A stretch of DNA of 64,000 nucleotides from Chitinophagaceae bacterium (GCA_023957575.1 JAMLGU010000003.1:124001-188000); one strand, 5' to 3'; shown: positions 28,042 to 40,055, numbered from the stretch's first letter. Numbers and translations are program-made. The notes: generated by a model not told the origin, from the sequence alone.

Positions 28042-29235
28042 ATGATACCAGAAATAAGAAAGTCATTCAATGAAAAATTCTTAAATGAAAATTATGAAGC
28101 ATTTATAAAAGAAATGGATTCCAGACACGGCGAAATTTCTTTCAGAATAGCAGAAACCCCCGTTTTTGTTCCAAAAAGTTTTTCAAATCAAATGATTGAC
28201 GCCTGTGAAAGCATTGTAGATATAATTAAAAGTCCGAGCTTCAAAACCCTTACCGAAAAAGCGGTACCCGAAAATTTGGTGGTACCCAATGAAAATGATT
28301 ATCCACACTGTATTGCCTTTGATTTTGGCGTATGTAAAAATGAAAAGGGAGCATTAGAACCACAATTGATAGAAATGCAGGGATTCCCTTCAATGTTTTC
28401 TTACGAAATCATGCTGGAAGAGGTTTACAGAAACCATTTTGAAATTCCTGATGGGTTCGCAGGATATATTGGCGGCTACCACAAGGAATCCTATATACAA
28501 CTACTGAAAGATGTTATTGTGGGCGATTTGAATCCGGAAAACGTTATCCTTCTCGAAATTTTTCCCGAGAAACAAAAGACCAAAATTGACTTTTATTGCT
28601 CCGAATACTATTTGGGAATCAAACCTGTATGTGTAACTACGCTGATTAAAAAAGGCAAACAACTTTTTTATGAAAAAGACGGAAAAGAAGTGCTGATAAA
28701 AAGAATTTACAACCGTCTCATCTTTGACGAACTATTGCAACAAGAACCGGAAGTACAGGAGAAAGCCAAAATTCTGTTTGAAGAATTGGATGTGGAGTGG
28801 ATTCCACATCCTGCCTGGTTTTACAGAATCAGTAAATACACTTTACCGCTTATTGACCATCCTAATATTCCAAAAACATACTACTTAAATAAGCTGGAAG
28901 AAATACCTGCCGATCTGGAAAACTATGTGCTGAAGCCGCTTTTCTCTTTTGCCGGTCAGGGGGTGGTTATAGATGTTACCCCAGCAGATATTGAAAAAAT
29001 AACAGACCCGGAAAACTGGATTTTGCAACGAAAAGTAAATTATGCCGCCGTGATAGATACGCCTGATGAACCTGCAAAGGCAGAAATAAGAATCTTTTAT
29101 TTTTGGAAAAAAGGTGAAGACAGACCCAAACCGGCTAATAATCTGGCACGCTTGAGCAAAGGAAAAATGATTGGCGTTAGATACAATAAGGATAAAACTT
29201 GGACAGGTGGCAGCTTTGGTTTGATAGAGCAATAA
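28042..29235 (+). CDS. ATP-grasp-like protein of unknown function
   Basis: This is a 397-residue cytoplasmic protein without signal or membrane segments. The C-terminal half shows an ATP-grasp-like pattern: NYVLKPLFSFAGQGVVI resembles the lysine strand and flexible loop. It is followed by NWILQRKVNY (the hinge strand) and EIRIFYFW with a final SKGKMIGVRYNKDKTWTGG. The N-terminal half may hold the acceptor site. It could ligate a carboxylate to an amine, but no substrate can be named. A terminator follows. Assignment is from motifs only. Confidence 0.6.
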   Translation: MIPEIRKSFNEKFLNENYEAFIKEMDSRHGEISFRIAETPVFVPKSFSNQMIDACESIVDIIKSPSFKTLTEKAVPENLVVPNENDYPHCIAFDFGVCKNEKGALEPQLIEMQGFPSMFSYEIMLEEVYRNHFEIPDGFAGYIGGYHKESYIQLLKDVIVGDLNPENVILLEIFPEKQKTKIDFYCSEYYLGIKPVCVTTLIKKGKQLFYEKDGKEVLIKRIYNRLIFDELLQQEPEVQEKAKILFEELDVEWIPHPAWFYRISKYTLPLIDHPNIPKTYYLNKLEEIPADLENYVLKPLFSFAGQGVVIDVTPADIEKITDPENWILQRKVNYAAVIDTPDEPAKAEIRIFYFWKKGEDRPKPANNLARLSKGKMIGVRYNKDKTWTGGSFGLIEQ

Positions 29236-29277
29236 TGGCTGATAAAGGCTCATTTATTCTATTATAAACAACACTTT

Positions 29278-29312
29278 ATGGCTTTGAAATAATTTTCTTA
29301 GCCATTTTTTTT
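29278..29312 (+). terminator. terminator of the ATP-grasp-like gene
   Basis: ATGGCT / AGCCAT forms a 6-bp stem around a 16-nt A/T-rich loop, followed by eight T residues (29305-29312). It lies 43 nt after the stop codon and before the ECF sigma gene. Confidence 0.6.
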
Positions 29313-29357
29313 CACCTGATGTAACAAATTCTCCAATATTCCGTCCTCATTATATAT

Positions 29358-29873
29358 ATGGATTACAAACGGACATTTACAGAAACCATTCTGCCTTTAA
29401 AAAACAATTTGATGAGATACAGCTACAGTTTTTTGAAGGATAGGCACAAAGCCGAAGATATGGTTCAGGAAACAATGATCCGTATGTGGAATATTAAGGA
29501 AAAATGGAGGGAAATGGACAATTTGCAAGGATATTGTTTGGGTATCATCCGACATCTTTGTTTGGATGAATTGAGAAAAAGAAAAAATCATTATTACGCA
29601 CTGAACGTGGCGCATCAAGAGCAGAGTACAGATAACGATCCTTTGGAGCATTATTCGAGCAAAGAAGTAGTGGTTGCCATAAGTAACGCCATGCTGAAAT
29701 TGCCCGAAAAACAACATTTTTGTTTTCATTTAAGAGAAAACGAAGGAATGACTTACGAACAGATTTCAGAAATATTAGGTATTTCAATGGATCAGGTGAA
29801 AGTAAATATTTTCAGGGCAAGAAATTATATAAAAAAGGAAATTTTAAAAAAAGTGGAATATGGAGTACAGTGA
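29358..29873 (+). CDS. ECF-type RNA polymerase sigma factor
   Basis: This is a 171-residue sigma-70 family protein with regions 2 and 4 only. Region 2 has the DRHKAEDMVQETMIRMWN pattern, and region 4 is the HTH GMTYEQISEILGISMDQVKVNIFRAR. It is the first of four genes on one strand and overlaps the putative anti-sigma gene by 14 nt, so synthesis of the two is coupled. It probably directs transcription of its own operon and of envelope genes; the signal is unknown. Confidence 0.93.
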   Translation: MDYKRTFTETILPLKNNLMRYSYSFLKDRHKAEDMVQETMIRMWNIKEKWREMDNLQGYCLGIIRHLCLDELRKRKNHYYALNVAHQEQSTDNDPLEHYSSKEVVVAISNAMLKLPEKQHFCFHLRENEGMTYEQISEILGISMDQVKVNIFRARNYIKKEILKKVEYGVQ

Positions 29874-30384
29874 ATTAAAAATACTATTAGATAAATATTT
29901 TTTGGGAGAAACCACTCCTGATGAGGAAAAGGCTTTGAAAAAAAAATTGCAGGATGAAACACTGCCAGAACCCTTAAAACTATTTCGGACTTTTTTTGAA
30001 TCAACCAATATCTCCGAAAAAATACAGTTAAATGATGACTTTGACAAAAAGATAGTTGATTTTATAAATGCTGAGAATTCTATTCATCCAAAGCCTGCAA
30101 TTCGTCTTTTTAGCTTTTTGAGAGCCGCATCCATTATTATTTTGATTGTTACCGGCGGATTTTTAATGTATAATTATTTACCCAATAAATTTAATAATAA
30201 AGAAACGGAAATCAACAACCTGCTCACCATTGATGATACGTATCAGGATCCTGTACTGGCCAGGCAGGAATTAGAAAAGGCTTTGGAATTACTATCATCC
30301 AAAATGAATAAAGGTAATGAATTAGCAGCCCAGAAAAGCTCAAAGTTGCAGGTGATTTCCAATGTATTAAAAACAACAGATTAA
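29860..30384 (+). CDS. putative membrane anti-sigma factor
   Basis: This 174-residue protein has a cytoplasmic N-terminal region resembling short anti-sigma domains (LKILLDKYFLGETTPDEEKAL, about 5-25). One transmembrane segment (about 90-108) and a periplasmic tail follow. The ATG lies inside the sigma gene. Position and topology support an anti-sigma role; the family itself is poorly conserved and I cannot name it more precisely. Followed after 21 nt by the first DUF4252 gene. Confidence 0.75.
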   Translation: MEYSELKILLDKYFLGETTPDEEKALKKKLQDETLPEPLKLFRTFFESTNISEKIQLNDDFDKKIVDFINAENSIHPKPAIRLFSFLRAASIIILIVTGGFLMYNYLPNKFNNKETEINNLLTIDDTYQDPVLARQELEKALELLSSKMNKGNELAAQKSSKLQVISNVLKTTD

Positions 30385-30405
30385 AACATTTAAATTTTTA
30401 AAAAA

Positions 30406-30918
30406 ATGAAAAAAATACTTTTGATATTTATAATGACCTCATTAGTAAGCATTTGCAGTGATGCTCAAAACGACGCTATCGCCAAATTTTTCAGACAATA
30501 CGAAAATAATGATGATTTTACAACCATTTCCATCAGCCCTAAAATGTTTAAAATGATGTCGAAAGTAAAGTGGGACGATGTAACTCCGGCTGTTAAAAAA
30601 ACCATTAACCAACTTACGAGTTTCAGAATGATTACAACCGAAAAGAATGGAGCGAAGTTATATAGCGAGGCAGTTCAAAAGTTAAATTTGGGTACTTATG
30701 AGGAGATAATGACAATTAGAGATGCAGGTGAAAATGTGCGCTTTTTTGCAAAGGAATCCAATAATATGATTAACGAACTGGTGATGCTGGTAGGCAGTAA
30801 ATCAGAATTTGTATTGATGAGCCTTACCGGTGTTATTGACTTAGACAATATTGGTAAATTAGGCGAAACCATAAATGTGTCTGGCATGGAAAACCTAAAA
30901 GGCATTAAAAAGAAATAA
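30406..30918 (+). CDS. DUF4252 family exported protein (first copy)
   Basis: A signal peptide (about 1-20, ending SDAQ) precedes a single DUF4252 domain: AIAKFFRQYENNDDFTTISISPKMF near the start and ELVMLVGSKSEFVLMSLTGVIDL near the end. The 170 residues are usual. DUF4252 proteins are periplasmic and typical of Bacteroidota ECF sigma operons. Function is unknown. A paralogue follows 36 nt downstream. Confidence 0.82.
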   Translation: MKKILLIFIMTSLVSICSDAQNDAIAKFFRQYENNDDFTTISISPKMFKMMSKVKWDDVTPAVKKTINQLTSFRMITTEKNGAKLYSEAVQKLNLGTYEEIMTIRDAGENVRFFAKESNNMINELVMLVGSKSEFVLMSLTGVIDLDNIGKLGETINVSGMENLKGIKKK

Positions 30919-30954
30919 TCCGCTGCAAAGAATCAATTTTTTAATTTTTGTTTT

Positions 30955-31470
30955 ATGAAAAAAATTATCATACTTGCTTTTGTACTTTTCATGGGCGCTT
31001 CTACTCAGGCACAGGATATGTTTTGCTCATTTTCTGCAAGGACAAGACATCTTGCTCATGAAAAGATCGATATTCGATTGAATAAATTGACTTTTCTGAT
31101 TGCAGCGCCATTTTTAGACAAAGAATACAGATTATGGTTGAGAAAAACCAATTATTTACATCTGGTAGTTTTAGAAGATGTAAAGAAGACCGAAAAAACA
31201 CATTCGGCTTTTTTAACACTTTGTAAAAAAATGCAGCGCAAAAAATATGAATCCTTACTCACTATTAATGATGCCGACAGCAAGGTTTATATTTATGGCA
31301 AAACCGGAAAAAATGATAATTTACGAGAAATTGTGCTTTTGGTAAATGACAATGACAGTGATATGGTTGTTTTGAGAGTGAAAGGCAGGTTCAATATGAG
31401 CGATCTGGAGAAACTACCCTCTTATTTTGCAAAAAATATTAAACAAAAAACTAATCAGCAAAAAAGCTGA
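30955..31470 (+). CDS. DUF4252-like exported protein (second copy)
   Basis: This 171-residue protein has a signal peptide (MKKIIILAFVLFMGASTQAQ) and a diverged domain like the previous gene. The segment EIVLLVNDNDSDMVVLRVKGRFN corresponds to the conserved C-terminal DUF4252 strands. The N-terminal half is less conserved. Tandem position suggests duplication followed by divergence. It closes the four-gene sigma operon. Confidence 0.75.
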   Translation: MKKIIILAFVLFMGASTQAQDMFCSFSARTRHLAHEKIDIRLNKLTFLIAAPFLDKEYRLWLRKTNYLHLVVLEDVKKTEKTHSAFLTLCKKMQRKKYESLLTINDADSKVYIYGKTGKNDNLREIVLLVNDNDSDMVVLRVKGRFNMSDLEKLPSYFAKNIKQKTNQQKS

Positions 31471-31532
31471 ATACCTTAGTCTTTTGTATTCAATAATACT
31501 TGTAAACAAAATTTTATTGAACCCAATCAGGA

Positions 31533-33200
<1,668 letters not shown>

Positions 33201-33309
33201 CTACAACAGGATATGAAATATTATAAGAACTGAAACAAAACACAGCTTCAAACTCCCTACTTCCCACAAATTATTTCTATCTTTAACTCTTCAAAAAATT
33301 GCTGTTGGC

Positions 33310-34308
33310 ATGAAAAAGTGGAAGTTTATCATATTTTTTTTACTTTTCTGTAACTTTTCCCGTTCTCAAAATTTTTCCGATACCAGCCTGATTAAATATC
33401 CGGAAGGACAATATTGGTCAATTGTTTCTGAATCATTGGTGAGCATGTATCGCGAACCGAGCCACAAGTCAGAATTAATTTCCCAGGCATTATTAGGAAC
33501 ACCCATAAAAGTAATAGCAAAAGACAAAAACTGGTATCAGGTGCAAACACCCGAAGGCTATAAGGGCTGGGTGAATGCACCAATAAAATATATCAATAGA
33601 AAAACACTGAGCGATTTCAATTTAAAACCACGTTTGATTGTAACTGCAAACAATACATTCATTTATAAAGAGCCCAAAATATCTGCTGAAATCACTTCTG
33701 AAGTAATTATGGGCAATCTTTTATTCTTGGACAATCCAAAAAAGCAAAAAAATTTTTATAAAGTCTCTTTTGCCGACGGCAGGGGTGGATATATTCCGGC
33801 TGCATCTGTAAAAACATGGGATGAATGGAAAAAGTCAATACAACTCACCGGCAACAGTATTGAAAATGTGGGTAAAAAATTTGTTGGCCTGCCCTATTTC
33901 TGGGGCGGCACCTCCTCAAGAAGTTTAGACTGTAGCGGATTTACAAAAACAACCTATCTGATGCATGGCATTATTCTTCCCCGCGATGCAAAGGAACAGT
34001 ACCTGACCGGAGTTGCTATTGACTCTACCGACAACTTCAGTAAACTTCAAAAAGGCGATTTGTTATTCTTTGGCAGAAAGAACCGGCCGGATACCACTCA
34101 ATATAATATTGTACACACCGGCATTTATTTGCAGAACAGACAGTTTATCAATGCTGATTCAAAAGGAATTACCATCAGCAGCCTTGATCCTAATGATAAG
34201 AACTATGATGAACATAATCGAAAACGATATGTAATTGCCAAAAGGATTCTAAATTCACCTGAAAATGGCACATGGAGTATTTTTGATCACCCTTGGTATA
34301 ATCAATAA
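33310..34308 (+). CDS. NlpC/P60 (C40) peptidase with SH3-type domains, YkfC-like
   Basis: Signal peptide (about 1-19) precedes two SH3b-like domains (about 35-95 and 100-170) that bind cell-wall peptide. A C-terminal NlpC/P60 cysteine peptidase follows with the motif LDCSGFTKTTY, nucleophile Cys208, and HTGIY with His269. Family members cut the gamma-D-Glu to diamino acid bond of murein peptides, as does YkfC of Bacillus. A dipeptide epimerase gene starts 15 nt downstream and would act on the resulting L-Ala-D-Glu, which supports that role. Confidence 0.93.
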   Translation: MKKWKFIIFFLLFCNFSRSQNFSDTSLIKYPEGQYWSIVSESLVSMYREPSHKSELISQALLGTPIKVIAKDKNWYQVQTPEGYKGWVNAPIKYINRKTLSDFNLKPRLIVTANNTFIYKEPKISAEITSEVIMGNLLFLDNPKKQKNFYKVSFADGRGGYIPAASVKTWDEWKKSIQLTGNSIENVGKKFVGLPYFWGGTSSRSLDCSGFTKTTYLMHGIILPRDAKEQYLTGVAIDSTDNFSKLQKGDLLFFGRKNRPDTTQYNIVHTGIYLQNRQFINADSKGITISSLDPNDKNYDEHNRKRYVIAKRILNSPENGTWSIFDHPWYNQ

Positions 34309-34323
34309 ACAAAATTTATTTTG

Positions 34324-35475
34324 ATGACAACGCAAAGAAGAAATTTCATAAAATCTATGGCTCTCTTGGGAGGTGCCACAATTATCGACTTCAATTTAAA
34401 AGCTCAAAGTATTATGCGAAAAACTTCAGCCAACTCAAAACTTCAGCTTCGCTGGGCTCCTTATGATTTACAGATGAAGCATGTATTTACCATTTCAAAT
34501 AGTTCTCGCAAAACTACTCCGGTGGTACTTACATCGCTTACTTACGATGGCGTAACCGGTTATGGCGAAGCCTCTCTTCCACCCTATCTGGGCGAATCGC
34601 AGGCTTCGGTTATGGAGTTTTTGAAAAAAATTGATCTATCAGGTTTTTCAAATCCTTTTCATATTGAAGAAATTTTACAATACGTAGATAAAATTGCAGA
34701 AAATAATACAGCCGCCAAAGCTGCTGTGGATATAGCGCTGCACGATCTGCTTGGGAAAATTATGAAACAGCCCTGGCATAAAATGTGGGGATTAAATACC
34801 AATAAAATTCCTGACACCACTTACACTATTGGTATAGATACCGACGATATGATTAGAACCAAGGTAAAGGAAGTGGAAGGTCAGTTTAATATTTTGAAGG
34901 TAAAATTAGGAACAGCAGATGATAAGAGAATTATCAGAGCAGTGAGGTCTGCCACACAACTTCCAATCGCCATTGATGCCAATCAGGGATGGAAGGATAA
35001 GCATGAAGCGCTGGATTTAATTCACTGGCTAAAGGAGCAAGGCGTGGTAATGATAGAGCAGCCGATGGGGAAATACAATCTGGAAGACAATGCCTGGATA
35101 ACTGAAAGAAGCCCTCTGCCTGTGTTTGGAGATGAGTCGGTGCAAAGGCTCAGAGATGTGCAAAAAGTGAAAGGTGTTTTCACCGGAATTAATATTAAAT
35201 TGATGAAATGTACCGGCCTGCATGAAGCATGGAAAATGCGCAACCTTGCCGAGTCGCTGGGTTTGAAAGTGATGCTGGGATGTATGACTGAAACATCCTG
35301 CGCAATTTCGGCAGCTTCTCAATTGGTTGCCGGAATGGATTTTGCCGACTTAGACGGCGCTTTATTAATTCAAAACGATGCCTTTGACGGAGCCAGACTC
35401 GATAAAGGAAAAATCGTTCCAACCGATGAGCCGGGTATCGGGATTAAGCAAAAAATAAAAATTGATTACAAATAA
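34324..35475 (+). CDS. dipeptide epimerase (L-Ala-D/L-Glu epimerase, enolase superfamily) with Tat signal
   Basis: This enolase-superfamily protein of 383 residues from ATG 34324 isomerises L-Ala-D-Glu to L-Ala-L-Glu. The catalytic lysine pattern KVKLG, metal ligands DANQGW, EQP and GDES, and the second lysine in GINIKLMKCTG are all present, as is CMTETS near the end. A twin-arginine signal (QRRNFIKSMALLGG) occupies residues 5-18. This is unusual because most family members are cytoplasmic. A TTG one codon upstream is an alternative start. The upstream peptidase is also exported, so the pathway may be periplasmic. Confidence 0.9.
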   Translation: MTTQRRNFIKSMALLGGATIIDFNLKAQSIMRKTSANSKLQLRWAPYDLQMKHVFTISNSSRKTTPVVLTSLTYDGVTGYGEASLPPYLGESQASVMEFLKKIDLSGFSNPFHIEEILQYVDKIAENNTAAKAAVDIALHDLLGKIMKQPWHKMWGLNTNKIPDTTYTIGIDTDDMIRTKVKEVEGQFNILKVKLGTADDKRIIRAVRSATQLPIAIDANQGWKDKHEALDLIHWLKEQGVVMIEQPMGKYNLEDNAWITERSPLPVFGDESVQRLRDVQKVKGVFTGINIKLMKCTGLHEAWKMRNLAESLGLKVMLGCMTETSCAISAASQLVAGMDFADLDGALLIQNDAFDGARLDKGKIVPTDEPGIGIKQKIKIDYK

Positions 35476-35483
35476 AAGGTTTT

Positions 35484-36788
35484 TTAACCTCCTTTAAACA
35501 TCAGTACAAACATAGAAACAGCAGCGGCACCCATTCCAATAAAGGTTAGCCAAAGCAATGATTTAGACAATGCGCCACTTTTGTTTTCACCCATGACCTT
35601 TTTGTCAGAAGAAATTTTGATAATAATATAAATAAGCGGTACAGAGGCCACACCATTTAACACGGCGGCATAAACCAACGCCTTCACCGGATCAATCCCC
35701 ACAAAATTGATAACAAGACCGATTAGAGTGGCGATGGTGATAATTCCATAAAAACCATGGGCCTTTTTTAATTTCAGGCTGAGGCCTGAGTCCCAGTTAA
35801 CAGCTTCTGATACAGCGTAAGCAGCAGAACCCGACAAAACCGGAACTGCAAGGAATCCCAATCCGATAATGCCAATGGCAAAAATCAGCTTGGCCAGAAA
35901 TCCTGCATTCGGAAAAGAGCTTACCAATGGCTCCAACGCCTTGGCTGCATCCGCAGCCGTACCAATGTCCTGTACACCTCCTTTGTGCAACACTGCCCCT
36001 GCTACCACCATGATGCTCCAGGTGGTAATTTCGGAAATCAACATCCCCGCGTTGATATCAATCCTCATTCGCTTTACCATCGGCTTTCTGACTCTGTAAT
36101 TTCCATTTTGAAAAATATTTTTTTCTTTGAGTTCTTCTACTTCCTGCGATGCTTCCCAAAAAAACATGTAGGGAGAAATGGTTGTGCCTAAAACACCTGT
36201 AATAATAAACAGAAATGCAAAACTAAACTCAAAATGAGGAATAAAAGTAGCCATTATCACTTCTGCCCAGGGCATATCAATGATAAGAATGGTTAACGGA
36301 TAAGCAAGTAATGAAAGCGCCAGCCATTTCAAAATTCGGGCATAAACCCGATAAGAGGTAAAAATTTCGAGAATCAAAATACTTGCCGTAAACAATAATG
36401 TCCATGCTGAAAAATGTAGCGGTATAATAAGATTAGCGGCGGCGGCCATCGCTCCAATATCGGCGCCAATGTTTATGGTATTGGCAATCAATACGATAGC
36501 AACCATAGTATAAAGCATTTTCTTATTATATTTTTCTCTCACTACGGCAGCAATACCCTTTCCTGTAACCAACCCGATCCTTGCACTGGCTTCCTGTACG
36601 CCCATCATAAAAGGTAGCATCCACACAGCAGTCCACAGTTGTCCAAACCCGAACTGTGCCCCTGTTTGAGAGTAAGTGGCAATTCCCGAAGGATCATCAT
36701 CGGCAGCGCCGGTGATCAATCCCGGTCCCAAAATGGATAAAAATTTTCGAAACTTATTTTTCTTTTTTCCGTTTTTGTTGATTTTCAT
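35484..36788 (-). CDS. NRAMP-related divalent metal transporter (NRMT-like, likely Mg2+)
   Basis: This is a 434-residue membrane protein with about 11 transmembrane helices and NRAMP architecture. Helix 1 has DDPSGIATYS in place of the DPGN motif (32-35). The helix-6 motif is ISPYMFF instead of the canonical AxxMPH, so the metal-coordinating Met is missing at that position. Variants of this kind form the NRAMP-related magnesium transporter branch. Transition-metal selectivity of MntH is therefore not expected; Mg2+ or Mn2+ uptake is possible. No regulator is adjacent. Confidence 0.85.
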   Translation of the reverse strand: MKINKNGKKKNKFRKFLSILGPGLITGAADDDPSGIATYSQTGAQFGFGQLWTAVWMLPFMMGVQEASARIGLVTGKGIAAVVREKYNKKMLYTMVAIVLIANTINIGADIGAMAAAANLIIPLHFSAWTLLFTASILILEIFTSYRVYARILKWLALSLLAYPLTILIIDMPWAEVIMATFIPHFEFSFAFLFIITGVLGTTISPYMFFWEASQEVEELKEKNIFQNGNYRVRKPMVKRMRIDINAGMLISEITTWSIMVVAGAVLHKGGVQDIGTAADAAKALEPLVSSFPNAGFLAKLIFAIGIIGLGFLAVPVLSGSAAYAVSEAVNWDSGLSLKLKKAHGFYGIITIATLIGLVINFVGIDPVKALVYAAVLNGVASVPLIYIIIKISSDKKVMGENKSGALSKSLLWLTFIGMGAAAVSMFVLMFKGG

Positions 36789-36870
36789 CCAACTAAATTA
36801 ATTGTTTGAGCATTTATCGAAAAGGATTTTTTAAACATTTTTTTTATTGTCGTTAAAAATCTTCCACCAA

Positions 36871-36905
36871 AAAAAATGCCCACATTTCTGTGAGCATTTT
36901 TTTCT
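36871..36905 (-). terminator. groESL operon terminator
   Basis: AAAATGC-CACA pairs with TGTG-GCATTTT across a TTTC loop with one mismatch. The stem ends in a long T-run on the minus strand, past the groEL stop by 41 nt. Confidence 0.85.
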
Positions 36906-36945
36906 TTGATTATTCATGAATAAATCTTCGTTATGGAAAAATTTA

Positions 36946-38613
<1,668 letters not shown>

Positions 38614-38656
38614 TTATAACAAATTGTTTAAATCATACAGCCTATAATCTATAGCA

Positions 38657-38938
38657 TTAAACAATTGCCAGAATATCACTTTCCCTCATAATCAGTAGGT
38701 CCTCACTACCAATCTGAATTTCGGTACCTGCATATTTGCCATACAGTACAGTGTCGCCCGGTTTCACGGTTACGGGTTCATCTTTCTTGCCCGGACCTGC
38801 AGCTACTACAGTACCGCGCTGTGGTTTTTCTTTAGCAGTGTCAGGAATAATGATTCCGCCGGCAGTTTTTTCTTCAGCGGCAGCAGGTTTTACAATCACC
38901 CTGTCGTGTAAAGGGGTAACATTGATCTTTTTAGCCAT
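38657..38938 (-). CDS. groES: co-chaperonin GroES (10 kDa)
   Basis: GroES forms the lid of the GroEL chamber. The 93 residues contain [20 protein letters not shown] with the mobile loop and the C-terminal strand [14 protein letters not shown]. First gene of the operon with groEL 73 nt downstream. A separate, larger GroES-like protein is encoded near 24.7 kb, so the window carries two family members. Confidence 0.98.
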   Translation of the reverse strand: MAKKINVTPLHDRVIVKPAAAEEKTAGGIIIPDTAKEKPQRGTVVAAGPGKKDEPVTVKPGDTVLYGKYAGTEIQIGSEDLLIMRESDILAIV

Positions 38939-38998
38939 AATTGTATCGTTTTTTTATAATTTGAATAATTAACCCGAACCTTCAAAAAATCGGGGCTG

Positions 38999-39036
38999 CA
39001 AATGTACCTTAAATAATGTGCCACAATGAAATTGTG
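38999..39036 (-). promoter_or_regulatory. groESL promoter with overlapping palindrome
   Basis: TACATTTG on the minus strand (38999-39006) is a consensus -7 box, 60 nt before groES. A dyad CACAAT-GAA-ATTGTG occupies 39022-39036, covering the expected -33 region. That placement fits a repressor or activator site for heat-shock control, but no regulator is identified. Confidence 0.5.
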
Positions 39037-39163
39037 TGCAATTTTTTCAGTTTTATTGATAATGAAATGATTATTAAGGTAAGAATATGCCAAATTTTCA
39101 GTGATTAGCATCTATTTACTATTAAAGTCAATAATCAGAAAAACCAATTTTACTGCCTATCGC

Positions 39164-39293
39164 GTCTGACCGGCTTTGCGTTCGGGCGGGATTTTCAACT
39201 GAAAATTCCGAAGGAGCTACAAAGCTCAAATTTACGAAAAGGTGCCGAACGGAGGCGTTCGACCCACCTGACGCAAAACTGTCCGTTACAGGC
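39164..39293 (-). repeat. attC-like structured palindrome with three inner hairpins
   Basis: Outer arms pair imperfectly: GTCTGACCGGC..TTTGCG at 39164-39190 against its near complement at 39263-39293. Inside are three hairpins: 39189-39209 (one bulge), 39214-39227 (GAGCT/AGCTC) and 39246-39261 (CGAACG/CGTTCG). Local G+C is visibly higher than in flanking DNA. It lies just after the DUF6994 stop, where an integron cassette would carry attC. Confidence 0.6.
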
Positions 39294-39326
39294 TGACTTT
39301 TTTGTTTCCATAGATTTGCCAAATTC

Positions 39327-40055
39327 CTATCGTTCACTTGTTATGCTTTTCAAAATTCGTTTGTTCCTTTTATCCACTAAGTCTATTGTATTCTCATTAT
39401 ACTTTTTATACTCGCTAATTGTCTGTGGCAATGGTGGTCTGTTGAAATTGTCGAACGGAAGTGAAAATTCAATCCGTTCATTTTGGTCAATAAAGTCTTG
39501 TAAATAGAAAAAGTCAACATAGCCTTTGAAGTCAACAAATATGTCAAAAAACTCTTTGTAGTTTATCAAAGTCTTGAAAAGCGGGCTTTCCTCATTTTGA
39601 TAAAAACGTCTAATACATTCTAGTGTCAAGTCAAATCTGTCACAGATAATTTTGCTTATACCTCTTGCTTGATTTATAGTGAAACCATTCTTTTTATGTG
39701 CTGGAAAAATTATATGTCCGCCAATTGTCCTCACTTTATGTTTTAGTTCTTCTCGTTCACTGTCTGAAAGCCAACCTTCAAATTTATTACTGTATTTCCC
39801 GTCAAAATGAGGGCACATTCTGTCGCTTGACAAATTCATAGTCAAGTTGTTTTTTATGAGCAACCTACCATAACTGTCGTCTTTAATTTCCAATGTAAAT
39901 TTTTTTCCATTTGGTAATTCTTTACTCCATAATAATTTATGAGTTTCATATAATTTTAGACTGTCCGTGTCAGGGTCGCCACATTTACTGTCTTGTCGAA
40001 AGTCAAAATCTATGTCAATTATTTCCATTTTTAAATTCTCAATTTCATTGGTCAT
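39327..40055 (-). CDS. DUF6994-like hypothetical protein
   Basis: A 242-residue soluble protein. Recognisable family segments are IDIDFDFRQDSKCGDPDTDS (about 13-32), IGGHIIFPAHKK (about 111-122), the run CDRFDLTLECIRRFY (about 137-151) and DFKGYVDFFYLQDF. These match what I recall of DUF6994, a family scattered through diverse bacteria with no known function. The motif pattern is not that of a nuclease or transferase that I recognise. It is the only gene in a unit flanked by direct repeats, which suggests lateral acquisition. An internal ATG at 40028 is an alternative start. Confidence 0.7.
   Translation of the reverse strand: MTNEIENLKMEIIDIDFDFRQDSKCGDPDTDSLKLYETHKLLWSKELPNGKKFTLEIKDDSYGRLLIKNNLTMNLSSDRMCPHFDGKYSNKFEGWLSDSEREELKHKVRTIGGHIIFPAHKKNGFTINQARGISKIICDRFDLTLECIRRFYQNEESPLFKTLINYKEFFDIFVDFKGYVDFFYLQDFIDQNERIEFSLPFDNFNRPPLPQTISEYKKYNENTIDLVDKRNKRILKSITSER

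Noticed and set aside
39164..39293. Canonical integron attC site
   Set aside because: Structure is attC-like but the GTTRRRY/RYYYAAC core motifs are not matched and no integron integrase is present; described as cassette-like only.
39128..39337. 69-codon open frame overlapping the attC-like palindrome
   Set aside because: It is a by-product of the repeat sequence, with no ribosome-binding context or family.
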